NCBI GenBank assembly: GCA_003508005.1
Contig: DNUE01000091.1
Location: 118,045 to 142,281, forward strand
Origin: Desulfobulbaceae bacterium
GTDB taxonomy: Bacteria; Desulfobacterota; Desulfobulbia; Desulfobulbales; Desulfobulbaceae
Length of the DNA stretch: 24,237 nucleotides
Direction: 5' to 3'
Part shown: positions 5,843 to 12,482 of the stretch, in pieces
Numbering within the stretch: position 1 is the first letter of the stretch
How the letters are laid out: every line of letters starts with the position of its first letter
Position numbers and translations under genes: made by a program
The notes under the pieces: generated by a model
Told to the model about the DNA's origin: nothing
Database searches by the model: none
The model's input: the letters and a program-made list of their open reading frames with translations, nothing else

Positions 5843-6522
5843 CCGCACGTCAAGATAACCGGCTGGCTGTTGATGCGAACAGCCTTTGTTTTTTCAGATC
5901 CTACCATGAGCGGCTCAGCAGGATCAAGCACTTCCCCTGTTAAGGTCATAACCTGGCCATCAAACCCATGTGCCCGGATCGAACCTGCGGGAATAATGTC
6001 GCCTGGTTTGCCAAGGGCATACCAGCCCCGGTATCTCCCGTCGTTGCCGGTCAGGGAAAGGCCCATGCCGGCTACCGCCCCGATTACGCCCAGGCCAGTC
6101 CCGCCGTGCTCCGACAGATGGATCCCTGTTTTTTGGGCGATGTCATAGGCTTCGGCCTTGGAGACAATCTCGGACTTTGCTCTTTTCCCGAATTCGATCA
6201 ACAGGGACGTATCCAGGCTACCGTCCAGTTCGGCGATACAAAGGCCAGGGTCAGAGCCACGGGCGGACTGTTCTTCCAGATAACGGGCCATAAAGAAAAC
6301 GAATGACTCTATCTCAACATTGATCAGGTCTATTTCAACGCACATGGCGCTGTTGTGTGATGTAAACGGAATATCATCATGCACAAAGAGCTGATGTCTT
6401 GAAATCGGTGAACTAACGCACCAGCCAGAGGTTTTGAGAATCCCGCACAGTTCCTGGAGAAGCCTTCCGGTTCCCGTAGTTCCGGGCATGTCAGTATCAT
6501 CAACAGCAACAAGAAACGACAT
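5770..6522 (-). CDS. Bacterial TiaS-like protein of unknown function
   Basis: A 250-residue protein resembling the N-terminal half of archaeal TiaS (tRNA-Ile2 agmatinylcytidine synthetase). It has the start MSFLVAVDDTDMPGTTGTGR with the conserved DDTD, then ISRHQLFVHDDIPFTSHNSA, DPGLCIAE (91-98) and GTGLGVIGAVAGMGL (141-155), the glycine-rich segment of that family. The TiaS OB-fold and zinc-ribbon tRNA-binding domains are absent. Bacteria modify tRNA-Ile2 with TilS, so a tRNA role is unlikely. In its place the C-terminus has TCGCNGHGGGG (225-235), which could bind metal. ATG 6522 was chosen because GGAGG lies about seven bases upstream; the frame is open a little further. It precedes the molybdenum storage gene by 143 bases on the same strand, suggesting an operon and an ATP-using role in oxyanion handling (inference). 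Confidence 0.75.
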   Translation of the reverse strand: MSFLVAVDDTDMPGTTGTGRLLQELCGILKTSGWCVSSPISRHQLFVHDDIPFTSHNSAMCVEIDLINVEIESFVFFMARYLEEQSARGSDPGLCIAELDGSLDTSLLIEFGKRAKSEIVSKAEAYDIAQKTGIHLSEHGGTGLGVIGAVAGMGLSLTGNDGRYRGWYALGKPGDIIPAGSIRAHGFDGQVMTLTGEVLDPAEPLMVGSEKTKAVRINSQPVILTCGCNGHGGGGNARFRTLTSQEAKAY

Positions 6523-6690
6523 TGCTTTCCTCCGTACCCACAATCAGAAAATGGTATCAACGGCATTTCAACCGTCCCGCTCCAGACCTTTTCACACAAT
6601 CGTCGGAATTTGCCAAATACCCCCTCTTTAGCTTGGATACTTACCAATCAAAACCAGCATCTGTCCGCAAAATCCTATTGAATAGTAAAA

Positions 6691-6720
6691 GGCCATTTCA
6701 TCCTCTGGGCAGAAATGGCC
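6691..6720 (-). terminator. Hairpin with short T-run downstream of the tupA-like gene
   Basis: On the minus strand GGCCATTTC (6720-6712) pairs exactly with GAAATGGCC (6699-6691) around a 12-base loop and is followed by TTTT. It lies 145 bases after the tupA-like stop and about 170 bases before the TiaS-like start. It could terminate the first or attenuate the second. Confidence 0.45.
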
Positions 6721-6738
6721 TCTCTGATATCGTGATGA

Positions 6739-6755
6739 TTTGATAATGTATCAAA
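6739..6755. promoter_or_regulatory. 17-bp inverted repeat upstream of the TiaS-like / storage operon
   Basis: TTTGATA (6739-6745) and TATCAAA (6749-6755) form a perfect repeat around ATG. On the minus strand it contains TTGATA, one mismatch from a -35 box; a -10 box is only weakly matched near 6730. It may be an operator for the leftward TiaS-like gene, about 220 bases away. Most of the rest of the 6523-6865 gap shows no coding frame I would trust. Confidence 0.3.
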
Positions 6756-6865
6756 CTACGGCATGTAGTATTGCAGGCGCCATGGGCAGTGCAATCTCGT
6801 TTTCATACCCTACTTGGCATCAATTACGCAATATTTTAATACGGTAGACGAAACCGCCGTTGTTC

Positions 6866-7729
6866 CTAATTTTGTGTTTTTACCACAGTGGGGTAATAGA
6901 TGGGCTCTCCATATTGTTTAACCCCGAACTCGGAAATTATTTTGAGTCCCTCGCTGCCGATTAAAAAATCGTAGAATTTTCCCGCCAGTTCTTGATTATA
7001 CCTGAGGTGCGGATTTTTTTCCGTATTGACGAGACACATCGCATATTCGTTCGGCGGTCCCTTGACCAGGAGTTTCAGCCCTTTGGTTTTCGACTTGTGC
7101 AGAGCCCAGGTGGACGAGTCCAGCATGTGGTACTGGCCGTTCTGGTCGGCATCCAGCAAAGAGTCGAGCATGAATTTTTTGCTGACCTGATACCAGGGCT
7201 GCCCTTCGGGCTCGACCTGCAAATCTTTCCAGGTCTTCCGTTCCAAAATGTCCATGCCGCCTCCGTCACCCCGTGAAAGGTACGGCGCTTTGGCCTCGTA
7301 AATGCGCCGCTGGACTTCTTTAATATCCGTCAGGCCCGTGATTTTCGCCGGATCATTGACCGGACCGACAACCACGGTGAAGTTGTGCATTAAATCCGTA
7401 TGCCTTGCCGCGTACCCTTCCTTGACAAAAAGTGCCGTTGCGGCCGGTGCATGTCCCATCGTGATGTGGGTCAGCCCATGTCTTCCCAAATCAAGTCCGG
7501 GGCCTGTCGGCGTCTTGATGCAACGAACCGTACCTCCATGTTTTTTCTGAAAAGCCTTTGCCAGTTCATCCACCAGTCCAAGTTCGTATGGGCTTCCTGT
7601 TGCCACCACAATCTGTTTATATTCCTCTTCAAGGGCTTTGGTCGCACAGCCGCCCAAAACGAAAGACAGGAAAGCCAATAAAAAAATTGCAGAAAATCCT
7701 CGACTGCTTTTCCAAACGGCTGCTTTCAT
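6866..7729 (-). CDS. TupA-like tungstate/molybdate-binding lipoprotein (orphan)
   Basis: A 287-residue extracytoplasmic binding protein of the TupA type, which captures tungstate for TupBC. A signal peptide ends in the lipobox LGGC (Cys28), so it is a predicted lipoprotein. Family segments are GLVDELAKAFQKKHG (51-65), the MGHAPAATALFVKEGY stretch (91-106), LMHNFTVVVGPVNDPA (113-128), YLSRGDGGGMDILERKTW and a late GSEGLKIISEFGVKQYG. The usual ligand motif TTTSTxxSG is here VVATGSPYELG, so specificity may differ. ATG 7729 was chosen for AAGGAGG nine bases upstream; in-frame ATGs further up have no such site. No permease or ATPase gene lies beside it; it may deliver to ModBC or act as a sensor. 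Predicted promoter at 7957-7984. Confidence 0.85.
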   Translation of the reverse strand: MKAAVWKSSRGFSAIFLLAFLSFVLGGCATKALEEEYKQIVVATGSPYELGLVDELAKAFQKKHGGTVRCIKTPTGPGLDLGRHGLTHITMGHAPAATALFVKEGYAARHTDLMHNFTVVVGPVNDPAKITGLTDIKEVQRRIYEAKAPYLSRGDGGGMDILERKTWKDLQVEPEGQPWYQVSKKFMLDSLLDADQNGQYHMLDSSTWALHKSKTKGLKLLVKGPPNEYAMCLVNTEKNPHLRYNQELAGKFYDFLIGSEGLKIISEFGVKQYGEPIYYPTVVKTQN

Positions 7730-7956
7730 TTTCCACTGCCTCCTTAACATTTGTAATTTCTGAAACACATGAACTTATGACGCGAAAAACCAGAACTGAC
7801 GCGCAGAGCAGCTTCCTGACCTATTGCGCGCAACACATGACAGGTCGCAAGCGTTTTGAGACCAGCGGCAAATCAAGATCAACACAGATAGGATGTTGCG
7901 CTTTAAGGCCGAGTTATTGATCAGATCATCTCAACAAAATTCCGCATAATTTTTAT

Positions 7957-7984
7957 TTTATATGCAAATCCTGACATATGTCAA
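7957..7984 (-). promoter_or_regulatory. Predicted tupA-like promoter with the palindrome shared with fdh
   Basis: On the minus strand TTGACA (7984-7979) and TATAAA (7962-7957) are separated by 16 bases. The -35 box is part of the perfect palindrome TGACATATGTCA (7972-7983). The same 12 bases, extended by AAGA, occur at 784-798, and in both places ATGC lies six bases to the left. The implied 5' leader to the ATG at 7729 is about 220 bases. Confidence 0.5.
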
Positions 7985-8118
7985 GAATGATATTAAAATA
8001 GAAGCCAGGCCATCTCATTTTCCGTGGTTCCCTGAAAAAAATATTCAAGCAACAATTTGGCTTTTTCCCAGCCGCAACTCTTATAGTTCTGCATCGGAAT
8101 TTGCTTGATTTTTCTTAA

Positions 8119-8142
8119 GACATATATATATAAAGGATATAT
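8119..8142. promoter_or_regulatory. Second PadR-type operator copy
   Basis: This site matches 4372-4395, in front of the padR-like gene, at 21 of 24 bases with no gaps. The three differences are ATA for CCC in the centre. ATATATA and TATATAT arms flank TAAAGGA. It lies 390 bases upstream of the leftward tupA-like start and 430 bases upstream of the rightward second modE-like start. AAGACA at 8117-8122 with TATATA at 8140-8145 could be a weak rightward promoter overlapping it. Confidence 0.5.
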
Positions 8143-8573
8143 ATTAAATTAATATCGTCACTTTTATGTTTATATTCGTGAGTCTGATGCCAAGCTGATA
8201 CAAGGAGCTGAGAAAACGATTTTTTTCCACCCTCCTCAAGATGAAATTGCGCCATACGAGCCGTCATTGACTGTCTTTGGCATCTCTATGTTTACCTCTC
8301 ATGGGGCTGTGACGAAATGATTCGGTACCGGAAGCAAAGGAAGATGACTTGGTCTTTCACCTGGATCATGGAAGCGACTGACAAGAACTTCTTTTCTCAC
8401 GACATCGGCCTGCAGGTGTGCAGCACAGCTTGAGATAGCAGTTTGAATGGCCAAACAGGGTCAGTTTTTACTTGTCTGTTTCTGGCTGCAACTGTGTAAC
8501 AAAAGGCTGATAGGGGGTTTGCGCCATTTTGTCTTGTTCATTGAGCAGGGGGCAAGCAAACAAAGGAGTTGCC

Positions 8574-8927
8574 ATGAAGGAAGCGAAGAAACACTTTGTC
8601 ATACGCTCAAAAATCTGGATCGATGATGAACAGGGTAAAGTGGTATTTGGGGAGGGGCGATATCTCATCCTGGAGACCGTGGACCGCCTTAAATCGCTCA
8701 ACGCAGCTGCCAAGGAATTAAAAATGAGTTACCGGGCGCTGTGGGGCAAGATCAAGGCGTCTGAGCAACGATTGGGGCAGTCTCTGGTCATGAAGGAAGG
8801 GAAAGGATCGCGGTTGACTCCCTTTGCCGAGAAACTGCTGGTGCAGTACCGGAAACTGCAGGAAACGATCCGCGAGGAATCCGATGGGGTCTACGACAGC
8901 CTTGTTGCCCGCTATCTCTCACAATGA
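8574..8927 (+). CDS. Second ModE-type winged-helix protein, DNA-binding domain only
   Basis: A 117-residue protein homologous to the ModE N-terminal domain and similar in layout to the protein at 954-1340. It has KIWIDDEQGKVVFGEGRYLI, the helix-turn-helix region LNAAAKELKMSYRALWGKIK, the wing KEGKGSRLTP and a dimerisation helix FAEKLLVQYRKLQETI. It too lacks the molybdate-binding Mop domains. ATG 8574 was chosen because AAGGAG lies five bases upstream; the frame is open another 45 bases without a better start. It is monocistronic, ending in a strong terminator at 8951. Its targets are unknown; the shared fdh/tupA palindrome is a candidate site (inference). Confidence 0.85.
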   Translation: MKEAKKHFVIRSKIWIDDEQGKVVFGEGRYLILETVDRLKSLNAAAKELKMSYRALWGKIKASEQRLGQSLVMKEGKGSRLTPFAEKLLVQYRKLQETIREESDGVYDSLVARYLSQ

Positions 8928-8950
8928 CAACAAGCTTCATGGCATAAAAA

Positions 8951-8988
8951 AAGGGGTCAGGCCGCAATGACCTAACCCCTTGTTTTTT
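8951..8988. terminator. Bidirectional intrinsic terminator
   Basis: AAGGGGTCAGG (8951-8961) and CCTAACCCCTT (8971-8981) pair with one mismatch. A run of six T (8983-8988) follows on the plus strand and an A-run precedes at 8946-8950, giving a T-run on the minus strand. It would stop both the second modE-like gene and the leftward tRNA transcript. Confidence 0.85.
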
Positions 8989-8990
8989 CA

Positions 8991-9067
8991 TGGCGCGCCA
9001 GGAGGGATTCGAACCCCCGACCGACGGATTCGTAGTCCGGCACTCTATCCAGCTGAGCTACTGGCGC
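8991..9067 (-). tRNA. tRNA-Arg (anticodon ACG)
   Basis: On the minus strand the acceptor stem GCGCCAG pairs with CTGGCGC, followed by discriminator G and an encoded CCA end. The D-arm is GCTCAGCTGGATAGAGT. The anticodon loop CTACGAA carries ACG and reads arginine CGN codons. The T-arm GGGGGTTCGAATCCCTC is complete. The anticodon stem has a C-T mismatch at its outer pair. Length is 77 bases including CCA. Confidence 0.95.
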
Positions 9068-9079
9068 AAAACGCAAGCG

Positions 9080-9108
9080 ATAATACCCGACCTGCCCGGC
9101 AAGCACAA
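9080..9108 (-). promoter_or_regulatory. Promoter of tRNA-Arg
   Basis: On the minus strand TTGTGC (9108-9103) and TATTAT (9085-9080) are separated by exactly 17 bases. The -10 box ends 12 bases before the mature tRNA 5' end, which is consistent with a short leader removed by RNase P. Confidence 0.5.
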
Positions 9109-9207
9109 GTCATTTATACGAAGGCGTGCCCGACAACACTATTTTTCCCCTCCTCCCGCGGCGAAGCGGCTTTCCATGAAGCTCCGCGCAAGATCCTAAT
9201 GACGGGA

Positions 9208-9227
9208 GCGCTCAATTAATCGAGCGC
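9208..9227 (-). terminator. Hairpin immediately after the RNase E/G gene
   Basis: GCGCTC (9208-9213) pairs with GAGCGC (9222-9227) around an AT-rich loop, starting one base past the stop codon. No T-run follows on the minus strand, so it may mark a 3' end without being an intrinsic terminator. Confidence 0.3.
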
Positions 9228-9228
9228 G

Positions 9229-11208
9229 TTACGAATCGAGATAGTCGATCTTGTGCTCTCCCGGTTTCAACTCCGGGTTCATCGTGATGTCGATGACCGC
9301 GTGGTGCCGTGCTTCCAGTTCAACAAGGTCGGCCCGCTTGTTGTTCAGCAGGTACTGGGCGACGTCCAGCGGCAGGGCGCAGGATATCCGCTTCACATTT
9401 TTCTTGCCGATCCCGGTCTGAATTCGCCGCAGAAAATACAGGGCCTGGGTTTCCACCGTCCTGACCACCCCGCGCCCCTGGCAGTGCTCGCACATCCGGT
9501 AACTGCCCTTCTCGATGGGCGCACCCATCTTCTGCCGGGAGATCTGCATGAGGCCGAAGCGTGAAATGGTGCTGATGTCCGCCTTGGCCTTGTCCCGCTT
9601 CATGCTCAGCTTGACCTGCTTCTCCACCTCGCGGATGTGCTTCTGGCTCTTCATGTCGATGAAATCGACCACGATAAGGCCCCCCAGATCGCGCAACCGC
9701 AACTGACGCGCAAGCTCTGCCGCGGCCTCCATATTGGCGAGAAAAATGGATTCCTCGAAATTGCTGTCCTTCGAGGTCCGGCCGGAGTTGACGTCAATGG
9801 CCACCAGGGCCTCGGTGGGGCTGATCACGATGGAACCGCCGGACGGAAGCTGCACCTGGGGCTTATAGATCGATTCGATCTGTTCTTCCACATTGTGCAG
9901 GTTAAAAATCGGCCGCGGCCCCTTGTGCAGCTTGACCTTGATCTCATGCTGCCGGGAGGGCAGCAGCTCAACGAACTTCATCACCTGGTCAAAGGATTCC
10001 TCGGTATCCACGAGAATTTCCTGGATGTCCGCCACAAAATGGTCCCGGAGAAAACGGACCACGATGTCCTGGTCTTCGAAGACCAGCGAGGGCGCCTCCA
10101 GTTCCTGCCCCTTTTTTTTGATATCCTCCCAGAGTTTGAGCAGGTAGCGGAGGTCCTTCTGCAGTGCCGTCTTGGTAATCTCCACGCTGGCGGTGCGGAT
10201 GATGTAGCCAATTCCTTCAGGAATGGCGAAGCTGTTCATCAGCTCCCGCAGTTCAAATCGCTTCTCCTCGCCGGCGATCTTTTTGGAGATCCCCGCGCTG
10301 TCGCTGCCGGGCATCAGCACCAAATAGCGGCCAGGAATGGAGAGATAGGTGGTCATGTTGGCGCCCTTGTTGCCGGTGGCTTCCTTGACCACCTGCACCA
10401 GCACCTCCTGCCCCTTTTTCATCGCCTGCTCGATCTTCAGCTTGCGCCACTGTTGGTCGGCGATCAGCTGGCGGCATCGGTCATCCACGTCCTCCCGGTA
10501 ATATTCCGGATGAATCTCATCAAAGGGCAAGAATCCGTTTCGATCCGTGCCAATTTCCACGAAAGCGGCCTGCAGGCTGGGTTCGATGCCCACGATCCGA
10601 CCTTTGTAGATGTTGTTCTTGGTCCGTTCCCGCACCACGCTGGTCACATGAAAGGACTCCAGGCGGCCGTTCTCGATCAGGGCGATCCGGCACTCCTCAG
10701 GCTCCTCGGCGTTGATCAGCAGCTTGGCCACTGTTTTCCCCCCAACCTGGGGGCTTTCCTCGTCCTCGCTTTCCTTGTCAGGGGCACTGGCCTGCTGCTC
10801 GACCCGTTCGTTCTGTTCGCCAGCGTTTGCGGCACCCTTTTTCCGCCGGCCTCCCCGTTTCGATCGCCTCGACTTTCTGCCCTTCCCTGGCGCACCGCTG
10901 CCTGCGGCGGCCTCGTCCGACTCCATTGAGGTCTCCGCTCTTTCCGAACGGACCGTCCCTGCGTCTTGCCTTTCAGCCACCGGAGGCTCCGGAGACGTTG
11001 CGGAAGGCCGCCTTTCTTCCGGCCTTACCGGCGGCGATGACGCGGAAGAAGCCCCCTCATCCGCAGACTGTTCTTTCGCGCCTTCCTGCGATTTTTTCTT
11101 GGGCAAAAGGTTGAACGCGCTTTTCCACCAGGCCCCGGTGGTAACCTTTTGGCCCTCTTCCTCTCTGCGAACCGGTTCGTCCGCCGCGTTCTCTTGATTT
11201 TCCGTCAT
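9229..11208 (-). CDS. Ribonuclease E/G with N-terminal disordered extension
   Basis: Endoribonuclease of the RNase E/G family, 659 residues, acting in rRNA/tRNA maturation and mRNA decay. The first ~155 residues are low complexity: acidic stretches, proline/serine runs and a strongly basic patch GKGRKSRRSKRGGRRKKG (about 108-125) that could bind RNA. The catalytic region begins near residue 160 and includes an S1 domain (NIYKGRIVGIEPSLQAAFVE). The metal-binding acidic segments follow, AIDVNSGRTSKDSNFEE and LGGLIVVDFIDM. Next is the Zn-link motif CEHCQGRG, equivalent to the CxxC of E. coli RNase E. There is no long C-terminal scaffold; here the disorder is at the N-terminus instead. ATG 11208 overlaps the upstream radical SAM stop as ATGA, with AAAGGA upstream. 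Whether to call it rne or rng is uncertain. Confidence 0.93.
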   Translation of the reverse strand: MTENQENAADEPVRREEEGQKVTTGAWWKSAFNLLPKKKSQEGAKEQSADEGASSASSPPVRPEERRPSATSPEPPVAERQDAGTVRSERAETSMESDEAAAGSGAPGKGRKSRRSKRGGRRKKGAANAGEQNERVEQQASAPDKESEDEESPQVGGKTVAKLLINAEEPEECRIALIENGRLESFHVTSVVRERTKNNIYKGRIVGIEPSLQAAFVEIGTDRNGFLPFDEIHPEYYREDVDDRCRQLIADQQWRKLKIEQAMKKGQEVLVQVVKEATGNKGANMTTYLSIPGRYLVLMPGSDSAGISKKIAGEEKRFELRELMNSFAIPEGIGYIIRTASVEITKTALQKDLRYLLKLWEDIKKKGQELEAPSLVFEDQDIVVRFLRDHFVADIQEILVDTEESFDQVMKFVELLPSRQHEIKVKLHKGPRPIFNLHNVEEQIESIYKPQVQLPSGGSIVISPTEALVAIDVNSGRTSKDSNFEESIFLANMEAAAELARQLRLRDLGGLIVVDFIDMKSQKHIREVEKQVKLSMKRDKAKADISTISRFGLMQISRQKMGAPIEKGSYRMCEHCQGRGVVRTVETQALYFLRRIQTGIGKKNVKRISCALPLDVAQYLLNNKRADLVELEARHHAVIDITMNPELKPGEHKIDYLDS

Positions 11209-12239
11209 ACATTTTCCTTTTCGATATTTTTTTGCGAACGGCTGCCTTGATCGCCGCAATACTGGTAGAACATCCGGTCCCGGTGGAGACGTTTCACTAT
11301 CCTGCCGGACTGCACCAGCGGCTCAAGGAGCTGTTCAATTCTGGCCGGTCCTCCCAGAAGAAAGATCCGGTCTATATCGGCGGCCGTACACGGCCGCCGC
11401 TGCAACATCTGGACAATTTGCTCAAGGATATCAACCCGATCCTGGCGCAAAGGTGCTGCCTCTGCAGCGACGTCTCCCTCTCCCTGCGCAAAAATACTGA
11501 TCCCGTGCGCGATGATATCCACCCGGGGTACCCCCGGCACCGCGGCTATGAGCGCTGCGATCTCCTGCAACCGCTCCTGGCTGACCGGCAGCGCGAATTT
11601 TTCCAGGGGCGGCCGGGCCACCGTATTGAGCTGGACCCGGGTGAGCCGCATGCGGGCTATGACCCGAAGCAGGGCCGCAATATCCTCGCGGCTGTCGTTG
11701 ACGTTCTTGGCCACAAGGATCTCCAGCCACAGTTCACCGGCGAAGGCATGGGAAAAACTGACCAATCCCTCGATCGTCTCCCCGAGATCCACGCAGGGAG
11801 CCGGCCGGTTGAGACGCCGAAAACTCTCCTGCAGGGCCGAATCAAGTGATGGGATCACGATATCCGCCTGGCAGAGCTCCTCAACCACATCCGGCCGGGT
11901 CAGATTCGTGCCGTTGGTCAGTACCGCCACCGGCTTGCCGGTTCTCTCCTTCAGGAAACGGATGATACGGCCAAGACCCGCATGCAGGGTTGGTTCGCCG
12001 CTGGCAGTAACCGTCACCACATCGACCTGGCCCAGACGAGCCGGATCCGCGCAGTACTGCTCAATCTCGGCGAGGATATCCTCCGTGGGGACATATTCCC
12101 TGCGCTCGCAGGTATGCAGGGTTGTCGCCCCTACCTCGCAATAAATACAATCAAAGTTACAGATCTTTTTAGGCAGGAGATCAATCCCAAGGGAACGTCC
12201 GAGACGCCTGGAGTTGACCGGACCGAAGATATGCTTCAT
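11205..12239 (-). CDS. Radical SAM protein (COG0731-like)
   Basis: A 344-residue radical SAM enzyme. The [4Fe-4S] motif CxxxCxxC is C27, C31 and C34 in KKICNFDCIYCEVG. The N-terminus FGPVNSRRLGRSLGIDLLP is the family signature. TASGEPTLH and PVAVLTNGTNL are the SAM-binding and barrel segments, and a C-terminal winged-helix-like region (TAADIDRIFLLGG to FYQY) follows. Family members are distantly related to TYW1, but the substrate of this bacterial group is not known to me. ATG 12239 was chosen because it gives the standard family N-terminus (MKHIFGPV). A GTG at 12263 lies directly against an AGGAGG and is a poor alternative; the true start is therefore a little uncertain. It overlaps the RNase E/G start by 4 bases, suggesting coupled translation. 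Confidence 0.88.
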   Translation of the reverse strand: MKHIFGPVNSRRLGRSLGIDLLPKKICNFDCIYCEVGATTLHTCERREYVPTEDILAEIEQYCADPARLGQVDVVTVTASGEPTLHAGLGRIIRFLKERTGKPVAVLTNGTNLTRPDVVEELCQADIVIPSLDSALQESFRRLNRPAPCVDLGETIEGLVSFSHAFAGELWLEILVAKNVNDSREDIAALLRVIARMRLTRVQLNTVARPPLEKFALPVSQERLQEIAALIAAVPGVPRVDIIAHGISIFAQGEGDVAAEAAPLRQDRVDILEQIVQMLQRRPCTAADIDRIFLLGGPARIEQLLEPLVQSGRIVKRLHRDRMFYQYCGDQGSRSQKNIEKENV

Positions 12240-12393
12240 AGAGGTATAGTTGCACCAGACCACCCTCCTCTCGGGAAAGCATCCGGGACCGGCCTGACGA
12301 CAAAAGAAAGATCGAAAAATTAAGTTCAGTCAAACATCTGAGATACATAAATCATATCCATCCTGATGGCAACCCTAATCTATGACTTTTACC

Positions 12394-12422
12394 TTGACAC
12401 ACGTTGTTGCTGCGCGTAAGTT
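12394..12422 (+). promoter_or_regulatory. Possible promoter for lptD operon
   Basis: A perfect -35 box TTGACA (12394-12399) is followed after 17 bases by TAAGTT (12417-12422), a weak -10. It lies about 60 bases before the lptD start. No other strong candidate is seen in the 12240-12482 gap, which otherwise appears empty. Confidence 0.45.
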
Positions 12423-12482
12423 TCTACAACTTATCCAATCATATATCTATCTTTTTCCAGCCCTCTACAGGAGAAGATCGAG

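Larger units (their letters stand above)
7730..8573. other. Long AT-rich intergenic region between the tupA-like and second modE-like genes
   Basis: An 844-base gap between divergent genes. The left part is the leader and promoter of the tupA-like gene. A PadR-type operator copy lies at 8119-8142. From 8143 to 8573 I see no recognisable gene. The longest rightward frame of note is open from 8245 to a stop at 8431-8433, with ATG 8317 giving 38 residues (MIRYRKQRK...), no clear Shine-Dalgarno sequence and no recognised family. The length after the operator leaves room for an untranslated regulatory leader or a small RNA, but no known riboswitch was identified. Confidence 0.6.

Noticed and set aside
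8245..8433. Possible small protein of 38 residues (ATG 8317)
   Set aside because: No clear Shine-Dalgarno sequence and no recognisable family; kept only as a remark on the gap.
7730..8573. Molybdenum-cofactor (Moco/Tuco) riboswitch
   Set aside because: I looked in the leaders of the tupA-like and modE-like genes and upstream of the TiaS-like gene but could not recognise the conserved core. A covariance-model search would decide.
9637..10929. A 430-codon open frame on the plus strand
   Set aside because: It is antisense to the catalytic part of the RNase E/G gene, is rich in His, Gly and Leu, and shows no family features; it is a high-GC shadow.
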